The notes below the pieces were generated by a model. That model worked only from the letters and a program-made list of their open reading frames with translations, ran no database searches and had not been told where the DNA came from. A stretch of 64,000 bases of DNA, taken from Nocardioides sp. T2.26MG-1. Its GTDB lineage: Bacteria > Actinomycetota > Actinomycetes > Propionibacteriales > Nocardioidaceae. Within the stretch, counting starts at the first letter, position 1; each line of letters opens with the position of its first letter. Where the stretch lies: positions 36,148 through 100,147 of the forward strand of contig NZ_CATNLZ010000005.1 of the NCBI RefSeq assembly GCF_950101795.1. Direction: 5' to 3'. Below, one piece after another: positions 51,408-60,769 of this stretch. The position numbers were made by a program, and so were the translations under genes.

Positions 51408-52540
51408 ACGAGACGTGTCCTCGGGCTCCTCGTCGCCGCCGTCCTTCTGCTCGCCGGATGCGGTGACGGCCAGCCGAGGGCCGACGACCCGGAGCCGACG
51501 CCGACCCGGACCCCGCCCGCCACGGCACCGGCGGAGCCGTCCTCCACCGCCTCGCCCCACGCACCGCCGGCCGCACCGGCGCCGGCCTCAGCCTTGGGCG
51601 AGGTCATCCCCAACGACTTCCCCCTGCTGAGCGGCTACCCCGAGGGCCGGGAGGCCGAGCCCGGCGAGGGTCGCCACGGACCGAACCGCACGATGAAGCC
51701 GATCGTGCCGGAGGCGTGCCGTGACCGCGTGTCGCTGCCCGACCACACCGACCACCTCCGCGCGGCCTGGACCAACCCCGAGGACGGGCGAGACCGCCAG
51801 CTCGTCACGTTCGCGGACGTCGAGAGCGCGCAGGCGTACGCCGAGCGCGTGCTCGACGTGTTCCGCGCCTGCCCCGAGGAGGTCACCTCGGAGGAGATGG
51901 AGGAGTCCCGCCGGCTGACCGTGGTGGACAGCCGCCTGGGCGACTTCGCGGGCGCGGCCTCCACGCAGTATCTCCTCCAGGGCTACCCGACCCCCGGCCT
52001 GACCACCTGGCACGTCGTCCGCGTCGGCGCGGCGGTGCTGCTGTCGGTCACGAGCAACGAGGGCGGTGCCGGCCCCGACCCGGACCAAGCGGCCGCCGAC
52101 CAGCGCCGCCGAGACGCCCGCGCGATCGCCCGCGTCATCGACGCGATGCACACACTGATCGAGGAGTACCCGTCGGAGCCGCCATTCGGACCCGACGGCT
52201 TCGGCAGGGTCACGCTCGGCATGTCCCGAGAGGAGCTCCTCGCCGTTCCGGGCGTGCGGATCACGGGCGACAACGGCGTGTGCGGGACTTCGAGGCCCCG
52301 GGCGTTCGCGGACACCTCCAGCCGGGCCGCGGCGTCGCAGTGCTGTCCATTCGCGCCGACCTGGAGACGCCCGAGCGCATCCACGAGGGCTCGACCCTCA
52401 GCGAGGTGCGCGCGGCCTACCCGCAGGGCACGTACGACGATCCGTGGTACTCCGACCCGCCCTACCGGTTCGAGCTGGGCGCCGGCGACCGCGTGACCAG
52501 CGTGATGCTGCTCCTCGACGGCCAGCGTTGCGGCAGCTGA
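51408..52540 (+). pseudogene. Broken sensor-type lipoprotein gene (start lost, frameshifted)
   Basis: A clear lipoprotein signal reads RRVLGLLVAAVLLLAGCGDG, but the codon where its start should be is ACG (51408-51410), and no ATG, GTG or TTG exists between the upstream in-frame stop (51390) and the lipobox. The mature part has a Pro/Thr linker, then a sensor-like domain (PEACRDRVSLPDHTDH, RQLVTFADVESAQAYAERVL, TWHVVRVGAAVLLSV) similar to those of 48309. At about 52281-52285 the frame is lost by one missing base, after FGRVTLGMSREELLAVPGVR; the other frame continues RDFEAPGVRG and then LSEVRAAYPQGTYDDPWYSD to a stop at 52540. Two lesions argue for decay rather than sequencing error. Confidence 0.7.
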
Positions 52541-52628
52541 GCTACCGCGCCTCGGCCCCCTGCGGACAGACGGGGCCCCGGGCGGACAGCCCGGGGCCCC
52601 CTCGACGTACGCGTGGAGCTGGAGTGGC

Positions 52629-53522
52629 TCAGAGCGAGCGCAGCACCTCACGCATCAGCTCGGCGGTCTCGGACGGCGTCTTGCCGACCTTGACGCCGAC
52701 GGCCTCGAGGGCCTCCTTCTTCGCCTGCGCGGTGCCCGAGGAGCCGGAGACGATGGCGCCGGCGTGGCCCATGGTCTTGCCCTCGGGCGCCGTGAAGCCC
52801 GCGACGTAGCCGACGACCGGCTTGGTCACGTGCTCCTTGATGTACGCCGCCGCCCGCTCCTCGGCGTCGCCGCCGATCTCGCCGATCATCACGATCGCCT
52901 TGGTGTCCGGGTCGGCCTCGAACGCCGCGAGGGCGTCGATGTGGGTGGTGCCGATGATCGGGTCACCCCCGATGCCGATCGCGGTGGAGAACCCGTGGTC
53001 GCGCAGCTCGTACATCATCTGGTAGGTCAGCGTGCCCGACTTGGACACCAGGCCGACCGGGCCGGTGCCGGCGATCGTGGCGGGCGTGATGCCGGCCAGC
53101 GACTCGCCCGGGGTGATGATGCCGGGGCAGTTGGGCCCGATCATCCGGGTGCCGCCGACGTTCGCGTCACTCTGCAGGTACGCGAAGACCTCCGCGGTGT
53201 CCTGCACCGGCACACCCTCGGTGATGACCACCAGCAGGCCGATGCCCGCGTCGATGGCCTCGATGCACGCGTCCTTCGTGAAGGCCGGCGGCACGAAGAC
53301 GACCGACACGTCGGCGCCGGTCTCGGCCATCGCCTCCTTGACGGTGCCGAACACGGGCAGCTCCTTGCCGCCCAGCTCGACCGAGGTGCCGGCCTTGCGC
53401 GCGTTGACGCCGCCGACGATCTGGGACCCCGCCTCGACCATGAGCGCGGTGTGCTTGGAGCCCATGCCACCGGTCATGCCCTGGACGATGATCTTGGAGT
53501 CCTTGTTGAGGTAGATCGACAT
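52629..53522 (-). CDS. sucD: Succinate-CoA ligase alpha subunit
   Basis: 297-residue subunit carrying the phosphohistidine. CoA-binding region near [31 protein letters not shown], and the active-site His in [20 protein letters not shown]. It makes succinate from succinyl-CoA with GTP/ATP formation together with SucC, whose gene ends 17 nt upstream on the same strand. ATG at 53522 has GGAG upstream. Confidence 0.96.
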   Translation of the reverse strand: MSIYLNKDSKIIVQGMTGGMGSKHTALMVEAGSQIVGGVNARKAGTSVELGGKELPVFGTVKEAMAETGADVSVVFVPPAFTKDACIEAIDAGIGLLVVITEGVPVQDTAEVFAYLQSDANVGGTRMIGPNCPGIITPGESLAGITPATIAGTGPVGLVSKSGTLTYQMMYELRDHGFSTAIGIGGDPIIGTTHIDALAAFEADPDTKAIVMIGEIGGDAEERAAAYIKEHVTKPVVGYVAGFTAPEGKTMGHAGAIVSGSSGTAQAKKEALEAVGVKVGKTPSETAELMREVLRSL

Positions 53523-53539
53523 TCTTCTGGTCTCCAGTC

Positions 53540-54700
53540 TCAGGCGTTCGCGAGCTCGGCGGCCTTGTCGGCCGCACCGTCCATGGTGTCGACCATGGTC
53601 ACGAGGGGATGGGCGGCCTCGTTGAGGATGCGGCGACCCTCGTCGACGTTGTTCCCGTCGAGACGGACGACGAGCGGCTTGGTGGCCTCGTCGCCGAGGA
53701 TGTCCAGCGCGCCGACGATGCCGTTGGCGACCTCGTCGCACGCGGTGATCCCGCCGAAGACGTTCACGAACACCGCCTTGACCTGCTCGTCGCCGAGGAT
53801 CACGTGCAGGCCGTCGGCCATCACCTGGGCGTTGGCGCCACCGCCGATATCGAGGAAGTTCGCGGGCTTGACCCCGCCGTGCTTCTCCCCGGCGTACGCG
53901 ACGACGTCGAGCGTGGACATGACCAGCCCGGCGCCGTTGCCGATGATGCCGACCGACCCGTCGAGCTTGACGTAGTTCAGGTTCTTGTCCTTGGCCTGCG
54001 CCTCGAGCGGGTCCTCCTCGTCGCGGATCACGAAGACCTGGTGGTCCTCGTGCCGGAACTCGGCGTTCTCGTCGAGCGAGACCTTGCCGTCGAGCGCCTC
54101 GAGCTTGTCGCCGGCGAGCCGCGCGAGCGGGTTCACCTCGACCAGGGTGGCGTCTTCCTCGACGAAGACCTTCCACAGCGCGAGCACCATCTGCACGGCC
54201 TGCTCGGTGAGCGCCTCGGGGAACTTGGCGTCGGCCACGATCTCGCGGGCCTTCGCCTCGTCGACGCCGGTGCCCGCGTCGATCGGGGTCTGCCGGACGG
54301 CTTCGGGGTTGGTCTTGGCGACCTCCTCGATCTCCACGCCGCCCTCGACGCTCGCGATGCAGAGGTACTTGCGGTTGGCGCGGTCGAGCAGGAAGGAGAA
54401 GTAGTACTCCTCCTCGATGCTGGCCGCGGGAGCGATGAGCACCCGGTTGACCCGCAGGCCCTTGATCTCCATGCCGAGGATCGCCTCGGCGTGGGCCCGG
54501 GCCTCCTCAGGGGTCTTGGCGAGCTTGACGCCGCCCGCCTTGCCGCGGCCGCCGGCCTTCACCTGCGCCTTGACCACCACGACGCCGAGCTGCTCGGCCG
54601 CGGCCTGAGCCTCGTCGGGGGTGTTGGCGACGATGCCGAGGGTGACCGGTACGTCGTGCTTGGCGAAGAGCTCCTTCGCCTGGTACTCCATCAGATCCAC
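53540..54700 (-). CDS. sucC: Succinate-CoA ligase beta subunit (ADP-forming type)
   Basis: 386-residue ATP-grasp subunit. [16 protein letters not shown] at the N terminus, [20 protein letters not shown] (nucleotide loop), [10 protein letters not shown] and [11 protein letters not shown] with [19 protein letters not shown] in the ligase domain. The GTG start at 54700 gives the usual xDLMEYQ N terminus; ATG at 54691 is an alternative. A 7-bp hairpin (GCGGACG at 54730-54736, CGTCCGC at 54744-54750) sits in the leader. Confidence 0.95.
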   Translation of the reverse strand: MDLMEYQAKELFAKHDVPVTLGIVANTPDEAQAAAEQLGVVVVKAQVKAGGRGKAGGVKLAKTPEEARAHAEAILGMEIKGLRVNRVLIAPAASIEEEYYFSFLLDRANRKYLCIASVEGGVEIEEVAKTNPEAVRQTPIDAGTGVDEAKAREIVADAKFPEALTEQAVQMVLALWKVFVEEDATLVEVNPLARLAGDKLEALDGKVSLDENAEFRHEDHQVFVIRDEEDPLEAQAKDKNLNYVKLDGSVGIIGNGAGLVMSTLDVVAYAGEKHGGVKPANFLDIGGGANAQVMADGLHVILGDEQVKAVFVNVFGGITACDEVANGIVGALDILGDEATKPLVVRLDGNNVDEGRRILNEAAHPLVTMVDTMDGAADKAAELANA

Positions 54701-54844
54701 TGATCCACCATGTTCCTCTGTCGGAGCGGGCGGACGCGCTTGACGTCCGCGCGCCGCTGGGATGTCGCTCGGGTGTCCTCGGGCACCCTAGTCCGCGCTC
54801 CGGCGTACGACGAGGCCCGGCGGACGTGACGCATGGCACTTGGT

Positions 54845-54864
54845 CCCGGGCACATGGACCCGGG
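54845..54864 (-). terminator. Possible terminator after the B12-binding protein
   Basis: CCCGGG at 54845-54850 and again at 54859-54864 can pair over an 8-nt loop, 33 nt beyond the stop of the minus-strand gene ending at 54897. The stem is short, so this is tentative. Confidence 0.35.
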
Positions 54865-54896
54865 TGGCCGCGGGGACGGGGTCGCGGGAGACGGAG

Positions 54897-55352
54897 TCAG
54901 CCGGCGGTGCTGGGCGCGAAGTGCTCGGCGACCCAGCCGGTGATCTCCCGGGTCGACGCACCCGGTGTGAACACCTTCGCGACGCCGACCTCCTCGAGGA
55001 GCGGGATGTCCTCCTCGGGGATGATGCCGCCCCCGAACAGCACGATGTCGGAGGCGTCGCGCTCGGCGAGCAGCTCGGCGAGCCGGCGGAAGAGCGTCAT
55101 GTGGGCGCCGGAGAGCACGGAGAGGCCGATCAGGTCGGCGTCCTCCTGGATGGCGGTCTCGACGATCTGCTCCGGGGTCTGGTGCAGGCCGGTGTAGACG
55201 ACCTCGTGGCCGGCGTCGCGGAGCGCGCGTGCGACGATCTTGGCGCCTCGGTCGTGGCCGTCGAGGCCGGGCTTGCCGACCACGATCCGAATCCGCGTGG
55301 CGCCCGCCGAGGGGGTCGCCGTGGGCCCTGTCGAACTCCTGGTCGAGGTCAT
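54897..55352 (-). CDS. Stand-alone cobalamin-binding domain protein (acyl-CoA mutase small subunit type)
   Basis: 151-residue protein equal to the C-terminal B12 domain of MutB. RIVVGKPGLDGHDRGAKIVA contains the DxHxxG cobalt-ligand motif; GLSVLSGAHMTLFRRLAEL and LFGGGIIPEEDIPLLEEVGV complete the fold. Such small subunits (IcmB/HcmB type) work with a separate large acyl-CoA mutase subunit, for example isobutyryl-CoA mutase. No partner gene is adjacent here; MutB at 6131 already carries its own B12 domain. Confidence 0.88.
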   Translation of the reverse strand: MTSTRSSTGPTATPSAGATRIRIVVGKPGLDGHDRGAKIVARALRDAGHEVVYTGLHQTPEQIVETAIQEDADLIGLSVLSGAHMTLFRRLAELLAERDASDIVLFGGGIIPEEDIPLLEEVGVAKVFTPGASTREITGWVAEHFAPSTAG

Positions 55353-55529
55353 GTCCGCAGGCTAACCCAACGCGTGACACTCGCCACGCTTCCGGCCCCG
55401 ATCCCGCTCGCCCGGGCGCAGGTACCCGATCTTCCTCCACAAGATTCCCCCGAAGGTTTCTCGCCCCCGTGATCTTTCCGTTACAGTCGGGCGTCGCCGT
55501 CTGAACCCCGAGCAGCGGAGAACGAATCT

Positions 55530-56546
55530 ATGGGCAACCACCGAGCGGAACGTCGCGGCTCCGGCCGCCGTCCCTCGGACCTCGCGACCCCGATCGAGAT
55601 CGCGACCCAGATCACCCCTCCGGCTCCCGTCGTCGGCAAGCGCAAGGCGGTGAAGCCCGGTAAGCCCGCGAAGGCCCCGAAGCCGGCGCGCGCCGCCCGA
55701 GCCGCCACTCCGGCCACCACCGCGGCCGTCGCCGCGACCACGGCGCCTGAGGCCGCACCCGCCGTACCCACCGCCGGTGGGCGTCGCGCACACCGGCACA
55801 CCGCCCCGCGCGGCCCGCTCTTCCGCGGCCTCCCCTCCCCGCCGATCCTGATCGGCGTCGCCGCCCTCGCGATCTCCGCCGGCGGTGCGATCACCGCCGC
55901 CAACGGCGGCCTGGGCGACCAGACCACGCGGTTCAGCCAGGCGAGCGCGCTCAGCGGCGCCAGCGACGTCTCCCGGGTCAGCCTGCTCGACCGCGACATC
56001 GTCAGCCGCGACTCACGGCGCGACGCGCTCGACGACCGGGCGGACGCCAAGCTGGTCGCCGCGGCCGAGAGCCAGCTCCAGCAGCGCAACGCGGCCCTGA
56101 TGAAGCTCCAGCAGCTCACCCAGAAGCAGGCCGACAAGCTGCGCCTCAACCAGTGGGTGCTCCCGGTCGCCGGATACCACCTGACCGCCGGCTTCGGCGA
56201 GTACAGCGGCCTCTGGTCGCACTACCACACCGGCCTGGACTTCGCGGCTCCCAGCGGGACCCCCATCGTGGCGATCGCGAACGGCGTCGTGACCTCCGTC
56301 GGCTACGACGGCGCCTACGGCAACAAGACCGTGATCACGCTCGACGACGGCACCGAGCTGTGGTTCTGCCACCAGACGTCGTACATGGTCGACGTGGGCC
56401 AGGAGGTCCGCGCCGGCGACCTGATCGGCTACGTCGGCTCGACCGGCAACGTGACCGGCCCGCACCTCCACCTCGAGGTGCGCCCGGGCGCCGGCGACCC
56501 GGTCGACCCCTACCAGGCCCTGGTCGTCCACGGCCTCCAGCCCTAG
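55530..56546 (+). CDS. M23 family (LytM-type) metallopeptidase
   Basis: 338-residue murein endopeptidase candidate. A basic, Ala/Pro-rich cytoplasmic part (1-105) precedes one helix at about 108-126 (LIGVAALAISAGGAITAANG), then a coiled coil at about 165-205 (AKLVAAAESQLQQRNAALMK) and a LytM domain with HYHTGLDFAAPSGTPI (HxxxD) and GPHLHLEVRPG (HxH). Zinc ligands are intact. GGAGAA lies about 8 nt before ATG 55530; TACAGT at 55482 may be the -10. No c-di-AMP riboswitch is seen. Confidence 0.92.
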   Translation: MGNHRAERRGSGRRPSDLATPIEIATQITPPAPVVGKRKAVKPGKPAKAPKPARAARAATPATTAAVAATTAPEAAPAVPTAGGRRAHRHTAPRGPLFRGLPSPPILIGVAALAISAGGAITAANGGLGDQTTRFSQASALSGASDVSRVSLLDRDIVSRDSRRDALDDRADAKLVAAAESQLQQRNAALMKLQQLTQKQADKLRLNQWVLPVAGYHLTAGFGEYSGLWSHYHTGLDFAAPSGTPIVAIANGVVTSVGYDGAYGNKTVITLDDGTELWFCHQTSYMVDVGQEVRAGDLIGYVGSTGNVTGPHLHLEVRPGAGDPVDPYQALVVHGLQP

Positions 56547-56549
56547 GAC

Positions 56550-58985
56550 CTACAGCTTCTCGACCGGCGCGTAGCGCAGCAGCAGCCGCTTGACGCCCTC
56601 GGAGCCGAAGTCGATGGAGGCGACGGCCTTCTCGGCCACGCCCTCGAGAGCGACCACGGTGCCCATCCCGAACGAGTCGTGCAGCACCCGGTCCCCGGGC
56701 TCGAGGCTCGGGATCGCGCGGGCGGGCTTGGCGCGCGCCGCCGCGTCGGCGCGGACGGCGGCCGCGGAGAAGTTGCGCCGCCCTGCGTCGGTCGGGGCCC
56801 CCAGGCGGCCCGGAGAGCCGCTGGAGAGGTCGGGACGGCCCCAACGGGTCTGGGCGGCCTCGGTGCGCCGCCAGTCGACCAGGTCGACCGGCAGCTCGTC
56901 GAGGAACCGCGAGCCGGGGTTGTGCGACGGCGCACCCCAGGCCGAGCGGACGACCGCCCGGGAGATGTAGAGGCGCTCGCGGGCGCGGGTGACCCCCACG
57001 TAGGCCAGCCGGCGCTCCTCCTCCAGCTCGGGCTGGTCGCCCAGGGAGCGCGCGTGCGGGAACACGCCGTCCTCGAGCCCGGTCAGGAACACGACCGGGA
57101 ACTCCAGGCCCTTGGCCGTGTGCAGCGTCATCAGCGTGACCACACCGCTGTCGTCCGGGTCGTCGTCGGGGATCTGGTCGGCGTCGGCGACCAGCGCGAC
57201 CCGCTCCAGGAAGTCCCCGAGCCCGGGGGCGACCGTGCCCGCGTCGACGTCGGCGGGGTCGGCAGAGGGCCCGGCGACGGGGTCGTCGGCGAACTCGCGG
57301 GCGACGGCCACGAGCTCGGCGAGGTTCTCCAGGCGGGTCTCGTCCTGCGGGTCGTCGCTCTCCTCGAGCGCGGTGAGGTAGCCCGAGCGCGCCAGGGTGG
57401 TCTCGAGCACGACGTCGGGCCGCTCCCCCGCGTCGACCATGGACTGCAGCTCCTCGATCATCGCCACGAACCCCTGGATGGCGGTCAGTGACCGGGTCGC
57501 GAGCCCGGGAGCGTCCTGTGCGCGGCGCAGCGCCTCCCAGAACGTCGTCCGGTCGCGTTCGGCGAGCGCGTTGACGCACGCGACCGCGCGGTCGCCGATG
57601 CCCCGCTTGGGGGTGTTGAGGATGCGGCGCAGCGAGACCTGGTCGGCGGGGTTGACCAGGAGCCGGAGGTAGGCGAGCGCGTCACGGACCTCCCGCCGCT
57701 CGTAGAACCGGACCCCGCCGACGACCTTGTAGGGCATGCCGAGGCGGATGAAGATCTCCTCGAACACCCGCGACTGGGCGTTGGTGCGGTAGAAGACGGC
57801 GACGTCACCGGGACGGTAGGCGCGGGCGTCGGTGAGCCGGTCGATCTCCTCGGAGACGAACCGCGCCTCGTCGTGCTCGTCGTCGGCGACGTACCCGACG
57901 ATCCGCTCGCCGTCGCCGGCGTCGGACCACAGCCGCTTGGGCTTGCGTCCCAAGTTGTGGCCGATCACGGAGTTGGCGGCGTTGAGGATCGTCTGCGTCG
58001 AGCGGTAGTTCTGCTCGAGCAGGATCGAGGTGGCGTTGGGGAAGTCCTGCTCGAAGTCGAGGATGTTGCGGATGTTGGCGCCGCGGAAGGCGTAGATCGA
58101 CTGGTCGGCGTCGCCCACGACCATCAGCTCGGCGGGCTCGACCCGCTCCGCTGCCGGGTCGACCTCCTCCATCTGGTCGGCGCAGAGCTGGTGGATGAAG
58201 GCGTACTGCGCGTGGTTGGTGTCCTGGTACTCGTCGACCAGCACGTGCCGGAACCGCCGGCGGTAGGTCTCGCGCACCTCGGGGAACGTCTGGAACAGGT
58301 GCACGGTCAGCATGATGAGGTCGTCGAAGTCGAGCGCGTTCGCCTCGCGCAGCCGTCGCTGGTAGAGCGTGTACGCCGCGGCGTAGGTCTCCTCCAGGTG
58401 GTTGCGGGCGTCCTTGGTCGCCTCCTCGGCGTCGCGCAGCTCGTTCTTGTGGTTGGACACCCAGTGCAGCAGCGCGCCCGGCTGATAGCGCTTGGGGTCC
58501 AGGTCGAGGTCGTTGCAGACGAGCGTCATCAACCGCTTCTGGTCGGCGCTGTCGTAGATCGAGAAGTTGGACTTGTAGCCGAGTCCGACGTTGTCGAAGG
58601 CCGTGATCTCCTTGCGGAGGATGCGCACGCACGCGGAGTGGAACGTCGAGACCCACATGATCCGCGCCCTCCGGCCGACCAGCTCCTCGACCCGCTCCTT
58701 CATCTCCGCGGCGGCCTTGTTGGTGAAGGTGATCGCGAGCACGGACCCGGGGTGTGCCTTGCGTTCGGAGATCAGCCAGGCGATCCGCCGGGTGAGCACG
58801 CGCGTCTTGCCGGAGCCCGCGCCAGCCACCACCAGCAGGGGCGCGCCCTCGTGGACGACGGCGGCGCGCTGGGGCTCGTTCAGGCCCTCCAGCAACTCCT
58901 CGCGGGTGGGCCCGCGACGGGTCGGCTCGGGCCCGTCCGGGGTGGGTGCGGCGGGCATGCCGGGCAGGGGGATCGAGATGCTCAT
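56550..58985 (-). CDS. pcrA: ATP-dependent DNA helicase, UvrD/PcrA type
   Basis: 811-residue superfamily 1A 3'-5' helicase for repair and replication restart. Motif I VVAGAGSGKTRVLTRRI, Ia ITFTNKAAAEMKERV, II VDEYQDTNHAQY, III MVVGDADQSIYAFRGAN, IV LEQNYRSTQTIL, V LMTLHTAKGLEFPVVFLTGL and VI RLAYVGVTRARERLYI are all present. The C-terminal Tudor-like domain ends GDRVLHDSFGMGTVVALEG. Start at 58985. It stops 3 nt from the convergent M23 gene. Confidence 0.95.
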   Translation of the reverse strand: MSISIPLPGMPAAPTPDGPEPTRRGPTREELLEGLNEPQRAAVVHEGAPLLVVAGAGSGKTRVLTRRIAWLISERKAHPGSVLAITFTNKAAAEMKERVEELVGRRARIMWVSTFHSACVRILRKEITAFDNVGLGYKSNFSIYDSADQKRLMTLVCNDLDLDPKRYQPGALLHWVSNHKNELRDAEEATKDARNHLEETYAAAYTLYQRRLREANALDFDDLIMLTVHLFQTFPEVRETYRRRFRHVLVDEYQDTNHAQYAFIHQLCADQMEEVDPAAERVEPAELMVVGDADQSIYAFRGANIRNILDFEQDFPNATSILLEQNYRSTQTILNAANSVIGHNLGRKPKRLWSDAGDGERIVGYVADDEHDEARFVSEEIDRLTDARAYRPGDVAVFYRTNAQSRVFEEIFIRLGMPYKVVGGVRFYERREVRDALAYLRLLVNPADQVSLRRILNTPKRGIGDRAVACVNALAERDRTTFWEALRRAQDAPGLATRSLTAIQGFVAMIEELQSMVDAGERPDVVLETTLARSGYLTALEESDDPQDETRLENLAELVAVAREFADDPVAGPSADPADVDAGTVAPGLGDFLERVALVADADQIPDDDPDDSGVVTLMTLHTAKGLEFPVVFLTGLEDGVFPHARSLGDQPELEEERRLAYVGVTRARERLYISRAVVRSAWGAPSHNPGSRFLDELPVDLVDWRRTEAAQTRWGRPDLSSGSPGRLGAPTDAGRRNFSAAAVRADAAARAKPARAIPSLEPGDRVLHDSFGMGTVVALEGVAEKAVASIDFGSEGVKRLLLRYAPVEKL

Positions 58986-59005
58986 GCTGTCCGCCAGCCT
59001 ACGTG

Positions 59006-59033
59006 CCCGCACCCTCGGGCTCGGGGGTGCGGG
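59006..59033 (-). terminator. Terminator of the chemotaxis operon
   Basis: CCCGCACCC (59006-59014) and GGGTGCGGG (59025-59033) form a perfect 9-bp stem with a 10-nt loop, directly after the last operon gene (stop at 59038, minus strand) and before pcrA. Confidence 0.7.
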
Positions 59034-59037
59034 GGCG

Positions 59038-59514
59038 TCAGGCGAAGACGGTCACGATCGAGAGCGTGCCGCTCCCGTAGCCGGCGATGTCCAGCGTCAC
59101 GTCCTCCCGCGCGCCGAGGGTCGCGGCATACGACGCGATCTGGCCGGGCAGCGGATCGTGCGGGGCGAAGGTCGTCTCGAGCCGCTGATGCACCCCGGCA
59201 CAGTCGCCGATCGGCGCGGCGAGCACGTTGAGGATCTCCGAGACGTTCTCGAACAGGTTGTCGGGCAGCAGCTGGTCCTCGACGGCCGCCTCGGCGCCGC
59301 CCTTCGGGATCAGGGCCAGCGCGGCACCGGAGTACGCCGCGAGCGGCAGGTCCATCACCGCGAGCGTGGCGAGGTGGTGCGCCGGGTCGATGTACGTCGC
59401 CACCACGGGGCGGGGCGCATCGAGGCTGATCGGCGTGCCGTCGCCGACGGCGACGTCCCGGCCCAGCAGACCCTCGAAGACGTCCTTGATCAGCTTGCGG
59501 TCCGGCAGACTCAT
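59038..59514 (-). CDS. CheC/CheX-like phosphatase-domain protein
   Basis: 158-residue protein. The segment DNLFENVSEILNVLAAPIG contains one ExxN phosphatase motif of the CheC/CheX/FliY family, which dephosphorylates CheY-P. The surrounding beta-rich layout (PVVATYIDPAHHLATLAVMD, SGTLSIVTVFA) fits that fold. ATG at 59514 has GAGGAGGAG a few nt upstream. It is the last gene of the chemotaxis operon, next to a CheY gene. Confidence 0.7.
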   Translation of the reverse strand: MSLPDRKLIKDVFEGLLGRDVAVGDGTPISLDAPRPVVATYIDPAHHLATLAVMDLPLAAYSGAALALIPKGGAEAAVEDQLLPDNLFENVSEILNVLAAPIGDCAGVHQRLETTFAPHDPLPGQIASYAATLGAREDVTLDIAGYGSGTLSIVTVFA

Positions 59515-59524
59515 GATCTCCTCC

Positions 59525-59887
59525 TCAGCCGAGCATGCCGACGAGCGCGGACTCGAAGTGCTCGGGGGTGAACGGCTTCGCGATGAGGAACAGCGCGCCT
59601 GCGGCCTGAGCCGCCTCACGCATCTCCTCGGACCCTTCGGACGTGACGAACCCGAAGGGCACCGCGTTGCCGCTGCCGCGCAGGTCGCGCAGCAGCTCGA
59701 TGCCCGTCTTGTTGGGCATGTTCCAGTCCGACAGGACCAGGTCAGGCTGCTCGGTGGTGACCTTGTCGAGCGCGTCCGCACCGTCCGTGGCCTCCACGAA
59801 GTCGTGGTGCCCGAAGCCGGCTTGGCGCAGGGTGCGCAGCACGATCTGGCGCATGACGCGACTGTCGTCGGCGATGATGATCTTCAT
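59525..59887 (-). CDS. CheY-type response regulator, first copy
   Basis: 120-residue receiver-only protein. IIIADDSRVMRQIV holds the acidic pair, LVLSDWNMPNKTG the phospho-acceptor Asp, FVTSEGS the switch Thr and IAKPFTPEHF the Lys. ATG at 59887 begins the fold. It lies between the two CheX/CheC-like genes. Confidence 0.9.
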   Translation of the reverse strand: MKIIIADDSRVMRQIVLRTLRQAGFGHHDFVEATDGADALDKVTTEQPDLVLSDWNMPNKTGIELLRDLRGSGNAVPFGFVTSEGSEEMREAAQAAGALFLIAKPFTPEHFESALVGMLG

Positions 59888-59924
59888 GGTCGAGTGCTCT
59901 CCTCGGTAGTGGGTGGTCGGGGGG

Positions 59925-60377
59925 TCAGAGGCCCTCGGCGTCCGGCACGATCTGGACATGCACCGGTGAACCGCGCCAGGACACGACGAGGCTCTCCTCG
60001 GACGACGGGGGCGAGGCGCTCGCGCGCACTCCGGGGAGGCCGAGCGTCATGGCGCCGTCGATGGCACCCTTCACGCTGCCGCCGACGACATTGAGCACCT
60101 CGCCGACGGCGTCGTGGACGTCCAGCTCGTCGACGGTCTCGTCGGGTCCCATGCCCAGCAGCGCTGCCGCGATCTGCGCGGCGACGTCGCTGTTGCAGGT
60201 CAGGAGCAGTCGGCCGTTCCAGCCGCCACGGATCTCGATGTGCGCCTGGAGCCCGGTCTCGAAGTCGGCAGGTACGTCGGCAGGCCACGGGTCGGCTGCC
60301 TCGAACAGCATCGAGCCCCAGACCTGCTCGACGGCGGCATGCAGGAGCGCCTGGTCCGGCGCGCTGTAGAGGGTCAT
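59925..60377 (-). CDS. CheX-type chemotaxis phosphatase
   Basis: 150-residue protein with DVHDAVGEVLNVVGGSVKGA, containing the CheX ExxN phosphatase signature, flanked by a beta sheet (LQAHIEIRGGWNGRLLLTCN; SLVVSWRGSPVHVQIV). It would speed CheY-P dephosphorylation. ATG at 60377 overlaps the upstream cheY stop (ATGA), so it is made together with that CheY. Confidence 0.85.
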   Translation of the reverse strand: MTLYSAPDQALLHAAVEQVWGSMLFEAADPWPADVPADFETGLQAHIEIRGGWNGRLLLTCNSDVAAQIAAALLGMGPDETVDELDVHDAVGEVLNVVGGSVKGAIDGAMTLGLPGVRASASPPSSEESLVVSWRGSPVHVQIVPDAEGL

Positions 60378-60769
60378 GAGTGGTCTCCCACGGTCGTCGG
60401 GAGCAGACCGAGCAGGTCGAGCTTCTCCACGAGGGCGTCGCCGGTGAACGGCTTGATGAGGTACTCGTGGGCACCGGCGGCCAGTGCACGCACGATCCGG
60501 TCCTGCTCGCTCTCGGTGGTGACCATCATCAAGGTGATGGACCGCCACTCGACCTGCTTGCGGACCTGGGTGATGAACGTGAGCCCGTCCATCACGGGCA
60601 TGTTCCAGTCCACGCACGCGAGCACGGGCAGGTCGCCGCCCTGTGCGGCGAGGACGTCGAGCGCCTCCTGGCCGTCGCCGGCTTCGAGGATCTCGAAACC
60701 CGCATCAACGAGGATGCGTCCGACGATCCGCCTCATGGCGCGTGAGTCGTCAACGATCAAGGCACGCAT
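60374..60769 (-). CDS. CheY-type response regulator, second copy
   Basis: 131-residue receiver. LIVDDSRAMRRIVGRIL, CVDWNMPVMDGLTF (Asp), MMVTTESEQDRI (Thr) and EYLIKPFTGDAL (Lys) are all conserved. ATG at 60769 overlaps the cheR end by 13 nt. Differs from the other CheY mainly in its C-terminal helix and linker (LLGLLPTTVGDHS). Confidence 0.92.
   Translation of the reverse strand: MRALIVDDSRAMRRIVGRILVDAGFEILEAGDGQEALDVLAAQGGDLPVLACVDWNMPVMDGLTFITQVRKQVEWRSITLMMVTTESEQDRIVRALAAGAHEYLIKPFTGDALVEKLDLLGLLPTTVGDHS

Noticed and set aside
55353..55529. c-di-AMP (ydaO) riboswitch before the M23 peptidase
   Set aside because: Considered because cell-wall hydrolases often have one, but the conserved cores are absent and the predicted leader is only about 35 nt.
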